Source: Cladophialophora immunda
Taxonomy: Eukaryota > Ascomycota > Eurotiomycetes > Chaetothyriales > Herpotrichiellaceae
Reading direction: 5' to 3'
Assembly (NCBI RefSeq): GCF_000835495.1
Contig: NW_015622545.1
Location: forward strand, 1,814,777-1,878,776
DNA length: 64,000 nucleotides
Shown here: positions 31,688 through 42,991 of the stretch, piece after piece
Layout of the letters: each line of letters opens with the position of its first letter
Position numbering within the stretch: the first letter of the stretch is position 1
Notes under the pieces: model-generated
What the model was told of the DNA's origin: nothing
The model's input: only the letters and a program-made list of their open reading frames with translations
The model's database searches: none
Made by a program: the position numbers and the translations under genes

Positions 31688-33073
31688 TGCTGTTGGGAGG
31701 GCTTTGCGTAACAATGGGCTTGGTTGCAGAGGCCCAACTGGTAAGTCTACGGAGGACAGGTTTCAATCTTGCACCAAAACAAGAGGGCACGAGGATCAGG
31801 GTTTGGGCTGCAGGTGTATTGTTGCTGCCTTGGGAAAATTGGAAACCAATCTGATGATGATGATGGTGGTGATGCGGAGGAACGGATGGGCGAATTAGTG
31901 ATCAAGTTGAGTCTCCCTCTCCTTGCCAGCCACGTGATCCATTGTCAGCATACAAATGCACGTGACTACACTGAGCTCCGGAGAATTTGTTATTGGTAAA
32001 AAGCCAAAAACAAAAAGTCAGAAACAAAAGGGGGCAGCTGTACAAGTCCTGCAATCAAATCCATCCGACGAACCATTTGCCGCATCTCGAACATGCCATA
32101 GCTGAAAGATCCAGAAAAAAAAAAGAGGGATCTCGCCCACAAACCGAAGGCTGGGGGGGGGGGGGCAAACACCCGTCAGCCTCCTTGTTGGCCAGGTCAC
32201 CGAGAAGCCCATCAAGCAAGCCATCAAGCCATCAAAGCCACCAAGCCTCCCCTGGATGCCCTTGCCAGCTGTGCCAAGTGGTGGCCAACCGACTCCGGTG
32301 TCCGGCTATATAGCTCCAGAGGTAAGCGACCCCGAATCTGACATCTCCCGTTCGCTCGCTTCGTCCAGGGTACCCCCTTGCACCTGGTCTAACCACGTCC
32401 AGCCATCCAAAACATGATCCGTGGTCCAAGGGCTTCCCTGCTCCTTAGTGCAGTTTCACCTTGAATCCAGCCTCTTCCTGCTTGGCCGAGCCTTGACGCC
32501 CTCCACCTATCCCCCATCACCCCCCTAACCAAGCATACTGTGCGATGCGAGTATACAGTCGTGGGCCAATCCGCAAGGGGGCAAACAGGCTGGGCGGCAG
32601 CACCCCGTTCGCCCATTCCGTCCCAGCCCAGTTTGCTCTCTCCCTTTTCTATACTCCACTTGGCCTGATCCCTGACGACAATGCCGCCCACGCCCACTTG
32701 GTCTAGCAGTCTTTGTCCATACGGCGTCATAGTAGTCCCGATCCTGCCTCCTGAATAGAGCCACTAACCCGGCCGGATAGCCAGTTAGGCTTTTCCCAGT
32801 CACACTCATACGGGGGGTACACAGCCTGAACTGTCAACCTCTCCTGTTGTGCATGACGTGCCTCCTCTCCCCTTTTGCAAAGTATTTGAATCCCCTTCCT
32901 GACCGTTGCATTGTGTTCTTGTTTCTCATCTTGCACATCATTCACTCTTCCCAACGATCAGCAGTCCTTCGTTGAACAAAAAGGTCAATCGTTTCTAAAC
33001 AAGATTCAATAACGCATAATCCCTCACCCCCCTCGACAATTATACTATAATACATCCTACCCCCACCAACACC
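31688..33073. promoter_or_regulatory. Divergent intergenic region upstream of the WxxW wall protein
   Basis: About 1.4 kb with no gene recognised. It contains a run of about 13 G near 32153-32165 and A-rich tracts. The last ~250 bp before the wall-protein start are pyrimidine-rich with CCCACC/CACCAACACC near the ATG, typical of a strongly expressed fungal gene with a long leader. TATA-like ATTATACTATAATAC lies about 30-40 bp before the start. Confidence 0.45.
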
Positions 33074-34084
33074 ATGAAGTCAGCAGTTGTTCTAGCTTTT
33101 GCTACACTCGCCGTCGCAGCTCCTGGCGGCGGTCAGGGAGCCGGATGGGGTTCTGGCGGCGACAACGGCAATGGCCAAGGTCAATGGGGAGACCAAGGTG
33201 GCAAAGGTGGCCAGGGCGCCGGTGACAGCGGAAGCTGGGGAGACTGGTCGAGTCAAGGCGGAAACGGAGGTCAGTGGAATGACTGGACATCATCATCACT
33301 AGCACCATCCCCCACGACTACTTCCCTTCCCCCTCCCCCTCCTCCCGTCTCTACCACATCCCAGTGGGAGGAGTGGAGTTCGACGACGACGACGACGACA
33401 AAAACCACTACCACTACCACTACCACTTCCAAGCTCACCCCCGTTCTCGAGACGACGACCAGCCATTGGCAAGATTGGACGAGTACTAACTCTGTGCCTC
33501 CCGCTCCAGCTCCCGAGAGTTCCAAGTGGCAAGATTGGACGACCTCGGCGCCGCCAGCTCCCATCACCACTTCTTCAGTTCCTCCGGCGCCAGTTGTGAC
33601 TTCATCGTCTCATTGGCAGGACTGGACTTCTTCCGCACCACCAGCCCCCATCGAGACCAGCTCGTGGGTTGAATGGACGACCTCTTCGCCTGCGGCACCG
33701 GTGGAAGTGAGCACTTCCCATTGGCAAGATTGGAGCTCGTCCGTCGCGCCCATTTCCACGACGACTTGGGGTTACTGGACTTCTGCTTCCCCCGTCGCGC
33801 CGGTCATCGAGAGCACCAGCTCGTGGGCCGACTGGTCCTCCAGCGTCCCTGTCGCTCCGGCTTCCAGCAGCTCGTGGAGTGATTGGTCTTCCACGGTTCC
33901 GATCGTTACTTCCACACCGACGCCCGTGGCTCCCACGACTTCGACATGGGCGACCTCCGTCCAGTCGACGACACCTGTTGCTCCGATCGCCAGCCAGTTC
34001 ACCGGCGCCGCTGCACCGGTAGCCACCGGCGGAGTCAAGATTGCTGGCGCCGCCGCCGCCTTGATGGTCGCCGCCCTGCTTTAG
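33074..34084 (+). CDS. GPI-anchored Ser/Thr/Pro-rich wall protein with WxxW repeats
   Basis: 336 aa, single exon, not matched to a named family. Layout: signal peptide 1-~16 (MKSAVVLAFATLAVAA), a Gly/Gln/Trp-rich segment to ~75, then a long Ser/Thr/Pro region carrying eleven WxxW motifs (WGDW, WNDW, WEEW, WQDW four times, WVEW, WGYW, WADW, WSDW), nearly always followed by S/T-S/T, spaced about 18-27 residues, and separated by PPAP(I/V) linkers. The C-terminus (GGVKIAGAAAALMVAALL) is a typical GPI-addition signal with small omega-site residues before it. Expected heavily O-mannosylated and attached to the plasma membrane or wall. WxxW is the C-mannosylation consensus in animals; whether fungi modify it is doubtful. 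Likely an adhesive or structural surface protein. Confidence 0.85.
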   Translation: MKSAVVLAFATLAVAAPGGGQGAGWGSGGDNGNGQGQWGDQGGKGGQGAGDSGSWGDWSSQGGNGGQWNDWTSSSLAPSPTTTSLPPPPPPVSTTSQWEEWSSTTTTTTKTTTTTTTTSKLTPVLETTTSHWQDWTSTNSVPPAPAPESSKWQDWTTSAPPAPITTSSVPPAPVVTSSSHWQDWTSSAPPAPIETSSWVEWTTSSPAAPVEVSTSHWQDWSSSVAPISTTTWGYWTSASPVAPVIESTSSWADWSSSVPVAPASSSSWSDWSSTVPIVTSTPTPVAPTTSTWATSVQSTTPVAPIASQFTGAAAPVATGGVKIAGAAAALMVAALL

Positions 34085-37044
34085 AAGCGGGAACACATCA
34101 CCATCGCTACCCTCGACCACACTCAAAACGACAGAACCCCCCCGTCTCTTCGACTCTCGTTCCCAACACGTTTGGCGGGACAGAATCGCGATCGATTCGG
34201 GTCTTGTTCATTTCGCTTTCTTGTTTGGAACCAGCAACCACGGCTTGCTTGCTTTGCTTAATGACCCACGACCACTAATGAGAAGAAAAGGGGCACCGAA
34301 CCCCCCTTTTTCAAAAACACCCACGAGACTCATGATCACTCCTTTACATGAGGATCCCACTGGCTTGGAATCAGGAATCAGGAATCAGGATATTTTGGAG
34401 AAACAAAAGGAAGAAACCACCGGATGGATAACAACGGAGAAAAAAAGGAATGGACATTTTACCCCCCATCTGGAGAAGGGGCCACAAATGTGTATGTACG
34501 TCAATGTCAAATGTCAAATGTCCAATTGTTCAAACAAACAAACAAACTCAACCCCAAAGGCATCGTTTCAGCAGGAATGGGCACATCATGTCTAGGTTGG
34601 GGTTTATGTACGAGAATAGAATCAATAGAGTCTTGAATAGAATAGAAATTGTCAACCAAAACAAATCAAACGACCTTTTTGAATGCACCCCTCCCCCGCA
34701 CTTGTGATATATATAGAGTGTGAGATGGTGAAGGAGCGTTCGAATCAAAGAGACCATATCAATACGTGATTGTGTTTATGTTTTCCCCTTTTCAATCATG
34801 GTCATTTTCCGCCCATCACGAGAAGATATTGTTAAAGTGCAATGCGTGACCCCTTGTAGCGTGGCTGCGAATCGAGTCTGACTGACTCTCGGACTCACTC
34901 GGTTCCTTGCTCACAATACTATCCTGAATTTAAGACACACATGACATGTCGCCCTTGGAATCCCGGCCGACGGCATTGAACAGCAAACCGGTCGGCCAAG
35001 TCAGTCAGCGAGACAATCAAAACCCGGCCAATGTCTCAGCTGGGGTAGGACGGCAGCTCCGGCGCCAGCACCGGCCGCGCATGCGCCAGCACAAACAGGC
35101 ATATCGGCCGTTGTTGAGCGGGAGCAGGAATATCCCAGTTACGGGTTGCCACGGCGGAGACGGGCAAAGGGACAAGAATATAAAGAACCACCACGATTGG
35201 TCACCTGCCGTCTCGAAGTTGTTGATGTTGTTGATGTGTTGGTGCGGCGGTGGGCGGGCGTTGACGCCGCATCCTCAGCCGCCGCGGCACCGACGGATGG
35301 ATCATCATTTATCCGGGCTGCGGGGGACTCGAATTTGTGCCATGGACAAGAAGTATAGAGTACCTTTTGTATAAACCGAGAACAGCACATAGCCAACCCT
35401 CGAGGTTTGCCCCCCAGTCAGCCAGGCACTCGGATCTTGTATATTCACGGCGCGGGGGAAGGAGTGTGCCACGGTTCTCTGTAATATTCGACCAACGAGA
35501 CCGACCAGAACAAACTGCGGAGGCTGAGTACAAGATAGTCCATTAGCGGTCCTAGTCAAGTATAGACGTGGAGCGGTTGGCTACTAGCAAAAGGAAAGAA
35601 AGAAAGGGGTAATCGCTTGCCAAGCCCTCCCCCTTTCGTACCCTGGTGTATCGTGCGAAAAATCTGTAATATCTCCCTTCGTCAACTTGCCCTTACCGCA
35701 CCTTTACCTTGGACTTCTCGAACGATCTCTAAGCGTTCCCGGAATCTGTCGGAGCGGTTTGATCTCCATCTCCGCCACTTCATCACACACTTATGTACGT
35801 CAAGATCGGGACGATGGGCTCTGTACAGGATACACTTGGATCCCCAAACCGCCCTCTCCATGAACGGTCCTATTAAGCTAGTCCAGTGGGCCCTTTGCGC
35901 TGCGCGGGCATCGATTCATATCCACCGGACGACAAATCGATCGGCTATGCTATGCTGTCGACACGGGGTTGACCATGGACGCAGAAGTGAGGTATACAGT
36001 TGTCGCACGGCATGGGATGGGTTTACACTACCCATTGTCATTGCGTCATGTAACAGTCCAAATCCCGCATTCTTCACGGAACGATTCGAGGAACAGTGGG
36101 ATGCGCAGATTAAGGACCACAAAACGATCAAGGTTACTCTTGAGATAGCCACTGGCCTAGACTAAGCCAGGATATAAGCATGAACCTTTCTAGTCTCGTC
36201 TCGTCTCGTCTCGTCTCGTGGGCCTGGTGGCAGCGACAGCGGGGCCACCGCTTGGTTACATGGCCCCGCCCCCCGGCCCCGCAACATAATCCTATTAACT
36301 AGTAACTTTCGACGTCGACATTTTATTATCCTTATAATAACTACGTACTTTTCCAACCAGAACACCAGGTGGACGTGCTCATCCAAGAAGACATCTCCCA
36401 CGTGGGGCACCCGATGAAGGAATCCTGGCCCAAAATCCATGTTTCCCAGAACTTGAACGACTCCCGCCGGACCGTGAGGGAGCAGTCTCCTCTTTCACGA
36501 CTGCGACGCAAAGTGTGCAAAGGAGGAGGGACCTTCCGGCGCCCCCTCCCCGTCCAATACCTGTGATGGCGCAGATCCTGGACGGCACAAACCGTCGTGG
36601 CGACAGCGAAATTGCGTCTTCTCAGAACTGTCTTTCCAGGCCAGAGATCAGACCGAAATGCCCGAGATGCCGCCAGCCTCGCGAGGGTCGGAGGTGTTAT
36701 GCTGACTCTTCCATTGTTGTATGTATGGGGAAACGATATTGGCACTGGTCGCCTGTGGTCTATCACGTCCTATGTTGGCAAAATGGGAACGGGCAGAAAG
36801 GAGCCGTGACAGGTATTTTTGAGACAGATCCGTATCAAGTAGGCCGCTAAAGAGCAGAACATGGCTGGCGGCAACGGACACGAGAAAATCTCTCCCACAG
36901 AGGCATATCAATCCTGAACACCGTATTCAATTCACTCGTTTAAAGACCTATGCTACTGGAGGCGGCATTCCCAGCGGCAGAACCCATTAACACAGTCGGC
37001 ACCATCCTTTCACCAACATTTCCAAAGTCGCGCGACCGATGCTC
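34085..37044. other. Gene-poor 3-kb stretch
   Basis: No gene can be supported. Plus-strand frames at 34946-35374 and 35617-36165 are long enough to notice, but their composition is not protein-like, and reading frames on the opposite strand are equally open. Holds the 3' end of the wall-protein gene, a (GTCTC)n microsatellite at 36193-36219, and the 3' end of the Hsp70-like gene. Could contain a non-coding transcript or degraded sequence. Confidence 0.45.
36193..36219. repeat. (GTCTC)n microsatellite
   Basis: Five perfect or near-perfect tandem copies of the pentamer GTCTC in a gene-free stretch, followed by GC-rich sequence. Confidence 0.85.
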
Positions 37045-39264
37045 TCAAATTTCCGTTCGCGGCCTGTCGACATTGAATAGGCCAAAGACTCCAGAGGCGT
37101 CGAGCTCTGCCGTCTTTCGAATTGGATTTATGCCGTAACCACCGTCGCCATCTTTAACAAACTTTCCGCCTCGTGGAATGATGATTTCATACGTCATCAC
37201 AATCCCTCTGATCTCGAACTGTACCTGATACTCCAGGTACTTGTATTCTCTCTCTCTTACCGGTGAGGTCCTCGTCTCAAAGAACCTACAGTCGTCCTCC
37301 GTGAGATACACTTTGAGCATTCCACAGGGATGGATGCTGCTGTGGCGTGGATGGTCGATCCAAAGTCCATCCTCTGAGATATCATCAGAGTAGAAAATCT
37401 GTTCTTCCAGAACCCACCCGGTTTCGGTCTTCTCATCCAGGAACAAGCCACGCCAGCAGCCTTCCGGCCCAAACGCCTGATGGTGGTGTCCAATTCGTTC
37501 CCCTATTCGGATCAAAAAGCTGGTGACGTCGATGCGACTGTAATAGCCGTCGTGCGGATCGCGTAGTACTTTGACCAATGGATTCTTTCGATCGCCTGGA
37601 AGGCTCTCTTCGTCGATCTTAACGCAATATCCACGTCTAATGACCCTTTCCGTCACGAAACAGCTGTCCATTCTAAGCAAAACCGCCCCTTGAGAGATGC
37701 AGGTCGCAGCGCCCATTCCGTCTTTGTCCGTCTCACGAACAGTGATGGGATACGGTGTTGCTTCATTTTTGGGACGGCAATAACGATTCCGGAGCTTGGC
37801 TTTTAGGAATGGAGATGAACTGCCACCCCCGACAAGGAGAATCTCCGAGATCCGCGCTCCAGAACCATCGCGAGAGAGTGGATGCCTGGTGTGGAATTTT
37901 TCGATCATTTTGTCTATCATGCATGTGATAGGGGTGATCGAAGAGTCGAAGGCATTGGTAACGTCCTCTGCTGATAGGTCCAGGGTATTCCTTCGAAGTC
38001 CGATTACGGGGATCTCTGGCAAGCCCGGAATGTTCAACGACAAAGTTTCGCCTGGGGACCACCACCGCTTTTTGTTCTCGAAGAGAGCCTCTATTTCGTT
38101 CAGGAACTGATTCTCGTCCATCGATCTGCCATGAGCCCTTAGAGCGTCCAGGATACGCGGCATCATAGGCTGGCACCTTTCTCTGACGATGGCACGGCAT
38201 GTCTCGTTGACGCGATTACCTCCGCACCATTCGTCGGCGCCTTCAACTTCCTCTCTGACCACGAGAGGGCTTAGCTGAGCAGATGAGTACGCTTGGCAGT
38301 CCACCGAGCCGCCGCCGACGTCCACCGCTATCGTACACCCACTCTTGTCAAGAGGTCCATGGGCATCAGTCCTCCTCTGGATGTCGAACGCATAGGCTGC
38401 GGCAGGCTCCGCGACAGGCTGGGGTCTGGGGATCTTCGCTCGAACAGCGGCACGAATCGCCAGCTCGACGTGATGCGGCTTACTATCTGCCGGCATGGGC
38501 AAGACTGTTTCCACCGCCGTGTACTCGCACGGATCAAAGTGTCGGTATGCTTCCACATCGGATGGGTCTGGCCACGGAAGCTCGGGGTATTGTCCCTTTA
38601 TTTTGCGTAGAATATACCTCCAGGCATGACCCATAAAGTCAGAGAAGATATCAAGAAACGTCAATCGTCGAGTGTCCCCAGGTCGTAACTCGTCAGAAGC
38701 GGAGAACTGAATGGCTTGAGGTAGCTTGTCGATTTGATGCTCGATTCGCTGTTGAGCAGCGCGTCGTGTACCCTCGGTGTAGATCGCTGGCTTGAGCCAT
38801 CGAAAGACGAAATCCGAATTAATGCGGCCTTCGTCAAGAGCAATTGTGACCTCCTTGCCCCAAAGCTGCCGGTATACAAGCTCTCCCGTGACCTGGTCTT
38901 CCCACCATTCATATCCGATCTGGGTTTCGATGAACTGAAGTTGATTAGGCCAAACGATAATTCTAATTCCTGGCAGGATGTTGCCATCGACGCCGACCTT
39001 TGGATTGATCTTCTCACGGCTTTCCACAACCTTGAATGCGCTCTTCATGTAGGCAGTTCCCGCGTCGATCGCTATTATCACCTTATTGATACCACAAGGA
39101 TTTCTAGGACAAAGGTCACCGACGGAGTTTATCGGTGGTGCTTGGGTCAAGGTGTTCCCCCCTCGACCCTGCCCATTGCCGGTTCTTTTCTGTACTTTGT
39201 GGGTGGATCGTGTCGTCGGAGAGTCCGTGAGGACGCAAGGAGTCCTCCTCCTAACGCAAGCCAT
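37045..39264 (-). CDS. Hsp70-like (HSPA12-type) actin-fold ATPase
   Basis: 739 aa, single open frame. The nucleotide-binding fold of the Hsp70/actin superfamily is visible: phosphate-1 loop VIIAIDAGTAYMKSAF (about residues 61-76), phosphate-2 loop TIAVDVGGGSVDCQAY, and adenosine motif EILLVGGGSSSPFLKAKL. There is no canonical Hsp70 substrate-binding domain or C-terminal EEVD. The C-terminal ~200 residues are unfamiliar and beta-rich (EYKYLEYQVQFEIRGIVMTYEI). This matches the divergent HSPA12-like proteins abundant in fungi, whose functions are mostly unknown. The first ~55 residues are basic and unconserved, so a first exon could have been missed. It sits at the edge of the region that carries the NLR pair. 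Confidence 0.85.
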   Translation of the reverse strand: MACVRRRTPCVLTDSPTTRSTHKVQKRTGNGQGRGGNTLTQAPPINSVGDLCPRNPCGINKVIIAIDAGTAYMKSAFKVVESREKINPKVGVDGNILPGIRIIVWPNQLQFIETQIGYEWWEDQVTGELVYRQLWGKEVTIALDEGRINSDFVFRWLKPAIYTEGTRRAAQQRIEHQIDKLPQAIQFSASDELRPGDTRRLTFLDIFSDFMGHAWRYILRKIKGQYPELPWPDPSDVEAYRHFDPCEYTAVETVLPMPADSKPHHVELAIRAAVRAKIPRPQPVAEPAAAYAFDIQRRTDAHGPLDKSGCTIAVDVGGGSVDCQAYSSAQLSPLVVREEVEGADEWCGGNRVNETCRAIVRERCQPMMPRILDALRAHGRSMDENQFLNEIEALFENKKRWWSPGETLSLNIPGLPEIPVIGLRRNTLDLSAEDVTNAFDSSITPITCMIDKMIEKFHTRHPLSRDGSGARISEILLVGGGSSSPFLKAKLRNRYCRPKNEATPYPITVRETDKDGMGAATCISQGAVLLRMDSCFVTERVIRRGYCVKIDEESLPGDRKNPLVKVLRDPHDGYYSRIDVTSFLIRIGERIGHHHQAFGPEGCWRGLFLDEKTETGWVLEEQIFYSDDISEDGLWIDHPRHSSIHPCGMLKVYLTEDDCRFFETRTSPVREREYKYLEYQVQFEIRGIVMTYEIIIPRGGKFVKDGDGGYGINPIRKTAELDASGVFGLFNVDRPRTEI

Positions 39265-39874
39265 GCATTTGGGCTTCTTGGGATTCTTTTCAAGAGAGCA
39301 TGGTTTCTGCGACCGACGTTAAACGAGAAGATCTCCTTGGGCACGCCAACGGTAAACTCACGTTGCGAATTCTGCACTCTGAACATGCGACCATCGTGGG
39401 ATCAGGCTTGTAGTGGGCGAAGTGTTGTAGGAGCTGGAACTCAGGGTATTGTAATAGCGGTGTGAGGGTGTATTACTTGGGCAGGAGACAAGTCTTCGCG
39501 GAGGGAGTTGTCATGGGGATATGATATTTTAAAATCAGGCCACCTGCTCCTAGATTCACCAGGTGGGCATCTGGAAACCCTGAGAAGCGCTCAGACGGTC
39601 AGCTGCTACGTCCAGGGGGAGAATGATAGGCCCTCCTTCGACATTATCACTCACACCCATGCAATGTTTCAGGAAATGATTGGTGGCGTCAAGCCTCTGA
39701 GCATAACGGGACTAGCTTGTGACGGTGTGACGAATTGTCGCCCCAATCTCAGCCAGATTGGGTCGAAGGCTGGGAATGCTCAAGAATAACTAATATATCA
39801 GGGAAGTCTCTGGGCCGAATTCTCGCGTTGTAAGAAAAAGTCGAATTCTTGCTCGCCAGATCACTCCGCAAAGC
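39265..39874. promoter_or_regulatory. Divergent intergenic region, Hsp70-like gene and unknown gene
   Basis: A 610-bp spacer between two divergent start codons, presumed to hold both promoters. No specific element recognised. Confidence 0.45.
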
Positions 39875-41631
39875 ATGAATTCTCTACGGCCGTGGACCAC
39901 ACAGGAAACCAATGTCGCGTTTGCCTTGTTCGAAGAGTTGCGAGAAACCGACAAGGTTGTCAGACTTACGGAAATTGCGTGGAAGGTGAAGAGCTTCCTC
40001 GAGGTCATGGCCAGGGAGTCCGATACCACTGCCTTTTCCTATAGGCAAGTGTACAACAAACTCGTGTTCCAAGGCATGAAGATCTTTCCCAAGCCGAAAA
40101 AAGCGACAGAAGCCCTCCTCGAGTTCGGATTGTTTGCCAGCTTCTCTGAGTCCCAACGTGGTCAGATGAGGAAGGACCTTCAGGCCGCACGACAACTATT
40201 GAGGGGGTGTGCCGACGGCAACGACGGCAACCCATGCGAGGAGACTCTACCTGAAAGGGGAAGACAAGTTATCCACTTAGCTCTCATCATCAACTAACTT
40301 GCTCAGAATTCACTTCGACTTGCAACAGCGGCGTCTCTAAATGAAGCGCGATCAAGTGTCCACGTCGGATCCTGTCGAATCTCTGAAAAACCTAGCCTCA
40401 CCCACAACCCTAGTTCAACCGAAGCGGCAATCGAACCGACGAGACGACACGATCCGTCGAATAAACGAAGAGGAAGAACACAACTGCAAGAAATGAGCTC
40501 GACGATCTCGAGGAGTCTGGCGGGCCGGAAGGCACGCCGCAGACGTTCGAGAGTACATTCGCTGGCGATCGACGGCAATGACTGTATGCGTCAAGACAAC
40601 ATAGTCGTCGAGATCCCAACATCGACGGCACGCGCGGCTACAATGACCTCGTCAAGTGATCCGATTCCTAGCCTCGGTCAACACGTGGACTTTCGTCAGC
40701 GCTTCGAGGAGGAGATTAACACGTTCGCAACGAGCCTCGTACATCGCGAGCCCAAATACGTCCCTTCACACCAAGAGGATGCACTGGCCATGGCCAGAAT
40801 CGATTCCAGCTGCGAAACGGCGATCGATCATTGGATGCTGGCACAGTCGTTTGGTTGCGTCAAGGCAACAGATTTGACGGAAGGCGCAATCGAACTTTGC
40901 CAGCTTCTTGTCGGAGTGGACGGCTGCGAGGAGACTAGAAAGGTTCTCGAGACTCTCTCTGCGCATGAGAGTGTTTCCCCGAAAAATTTTCTCCGTGGAT
41001 TATGCGCTGGAGCTATCACGCGATGGGTATATCTGGACACTAAGCCACAGCTCCCATCCGTCTGCCAATATCCGCAGTCGGATGTTTTGAGATCGGTTCT
41101 GGCTGGTAAGCCCTTGAACGTGTTGTCCGAGAGTCTTGCTTGGCTTCAGCTAATTCTTCGATTTCAATAGCTACACCGAATATATATCGGAGGCTTGTCG
41201 ACGCTATGACCTTGGAATATCTTGAGAGACATTTTGCAACAACTATCCCAGCCTTGTCGAAAGAATTGACAAAGAGGCTCCATACCATTCTCACGAACTT
41301 CAGAGGTCTAAAGTCGGCAAACACCCTGACAGATCTATCCGACCACATCAATAACTTTCGTGTCTGGGAACGTTACATGGCGGATGCTTTTGAGGGGGCA
41401 TTGAGACTACGATTGAATCATCTTCGCAGCCCCATGAAATACAACTACACTTTCCCGTCCAGCGGCCAACCATTCGTGGAAGACAAGATGATATCTCTAT
41501 ACTCGGAAGCGAGCAGACGGCGACCCCATCAAGTTTGGCTCTGCCTGAGTCCTCTGATTGAAAGCTGGAACGAGAGTATGGACTCCTCATCCCACGTGAT
41601 AATATCTCCGGCGAGGGTGATCTCATCGTGA
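39875..41631 (+). CDS. Unknown protein with SANT/Myb-like N-terminus (spliced, C-terminus uncertain)
   Basis: Model: exon 1 39875-40267, exon 2 40307-41107, exon 3 from about 41172. The first intron is only 39 nt (GTTATC...CTAAC...CAG) but restores an open frame beginning NSLRLATAASLNEARSS; the second (GTAAGC...TAG, 64 nt) is clear. The N-terminus (PWTTQETNVAFALFEELRE ... AWKVKSFL ... YRQVYNKLVFQG) has the spacing of a SANT/Myb-like DNA-binding fold. A basic stretch GRKARRRRSR follows, then two helical regions. No family recognised. The frame ends at 41631, but the neighbouring frame continues with plausible protein (EYGLLIPRDNISGEGDLIVI ... to TAG 41741), so a frameshift or tiny intron near 41540-41580 is possible and the true end may be 41741. 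Confidence 0.6.
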
Positions 41632-41741
41632 TTCTGGGTGATACCACATCTATGTGCGAGTTCTCGACTTTGAGTTACACAACACCAGCCTTGGACACCG
41701 ATTTCTATCATCACATGCACGCACGCTTCTCTATACTGTAG

Positions 41742-42991
41742 ATTCGCAAATCTCGCTGGGTGTATTATGGGGGGATGAAGACTATTATCGCGATTCTTAG
41801 GTAATTCAAACCTCGAACTAGGAATTATGATAGTTCTGATTTGGAAACATAAACATTCGGGAACGTTGTCATGCTGTTGAAAGAACAGATCTAGATTGTC
41901 GAGCTTGTTTGAACGTTTCTCAAGGAGTGTCAGGTGAACCCACCTATGTCCTTAGGTACGGACAAAAATCCAATGTGTAAAAACCAGGCATCAGAATCGG
42001 CTGCGGCAAGCACTCGGCTTCGATTGAGGAGCCACCAAGGAGGCAGGTTCACGAGCCTGGGATATGCGTGAGAGCGCCTTACCACATCGCTAGAAGAACA
42101 ATATTCACCGACTTTTCCCAGGCTTCCAATGGCCCCTTTAGGGAGTCCCTTTCTATCTCCCCTTCTTCCCCCTGCGTATTAGGTCGTGGCTTGATAGGGG
42201 CAAAGAAGGCCTGTCGGTCGAGGAGACCAGAACAGTGTCCTCGCAAGGAACAGTGCTGTCGTCTACAAGCTTTTGGTCGACAAGGCCCTCCTAGCAAGGA
42301 TATTGTATGACATTAAGAAGCGGGAGATCCTCTATTGGATTTCGACCATCGCTCACGCTCGGGGAGGGAGGAAGTCGGCATGGACCCAGAGAGGGATTCA
42401 CGCCAACACATCCAACCACCTACCCCTGGCAGTGCCCTAATGGCTAGAATTTCGGGTTGATCACGGCGGCCAACACGGTCACACAAAACCATCTCCGGTG
42501 GGCTTTGCTTGCGTGGTTGCCGCAGGGCTTGCCCACTACAACTCACTAACTCTCCAGCCTCCTGAATGCCACCAGTTGTGCCGTCTCAAAGCTAGGTCCA
42601 GTTTACAGGGGGCGAATACTTGACGCATTACTGCTGCATTAATATCATGGGCCGACAGCTCAGCTCGATTTTCCGACGCATGGTCGCATTCAGCCACAAC
42701 AAACTAAATTTCTACTGGGATTCTAAGCCATATCTTGACGGTCACATACGTGGAAGTCTGCCCGAGCGTTGTTTCGAGTTTTACCTGACGATTCCTTGGC
42801 CTCCGCGTCTCCACTGCCACTATTTCTGCGTCAGGCGGCATCGCACACCGTTCCATTCTTCTACACAGGTCGAGAAGAAGACGTCAAACACATTCCAGTA
42901 CACTTTCCTGCCCTCTCTCCTTCAAGCAGCCGCCAAATTATACCTCGCAACCCACTCGAGACGCACCCACAACCCAGCGCAGATACTCGAC
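41742..42991. other. Intergenic, nothing recognised
   Basis: About 1.25 kb. The frame open from 42620 continues into the next gene but shows no conserved character before the chosen start, and reads as 5' leader. Frames on both strands around 42068-42310 mirror each other and are discounted. Confidence 0.45.

Noticed and set aside
35617..36165. 182-codon plus-strand frame in the gene-poor stretch
   Set aside because: All three frames of the region look similar, with no conserved segment or splice structure.
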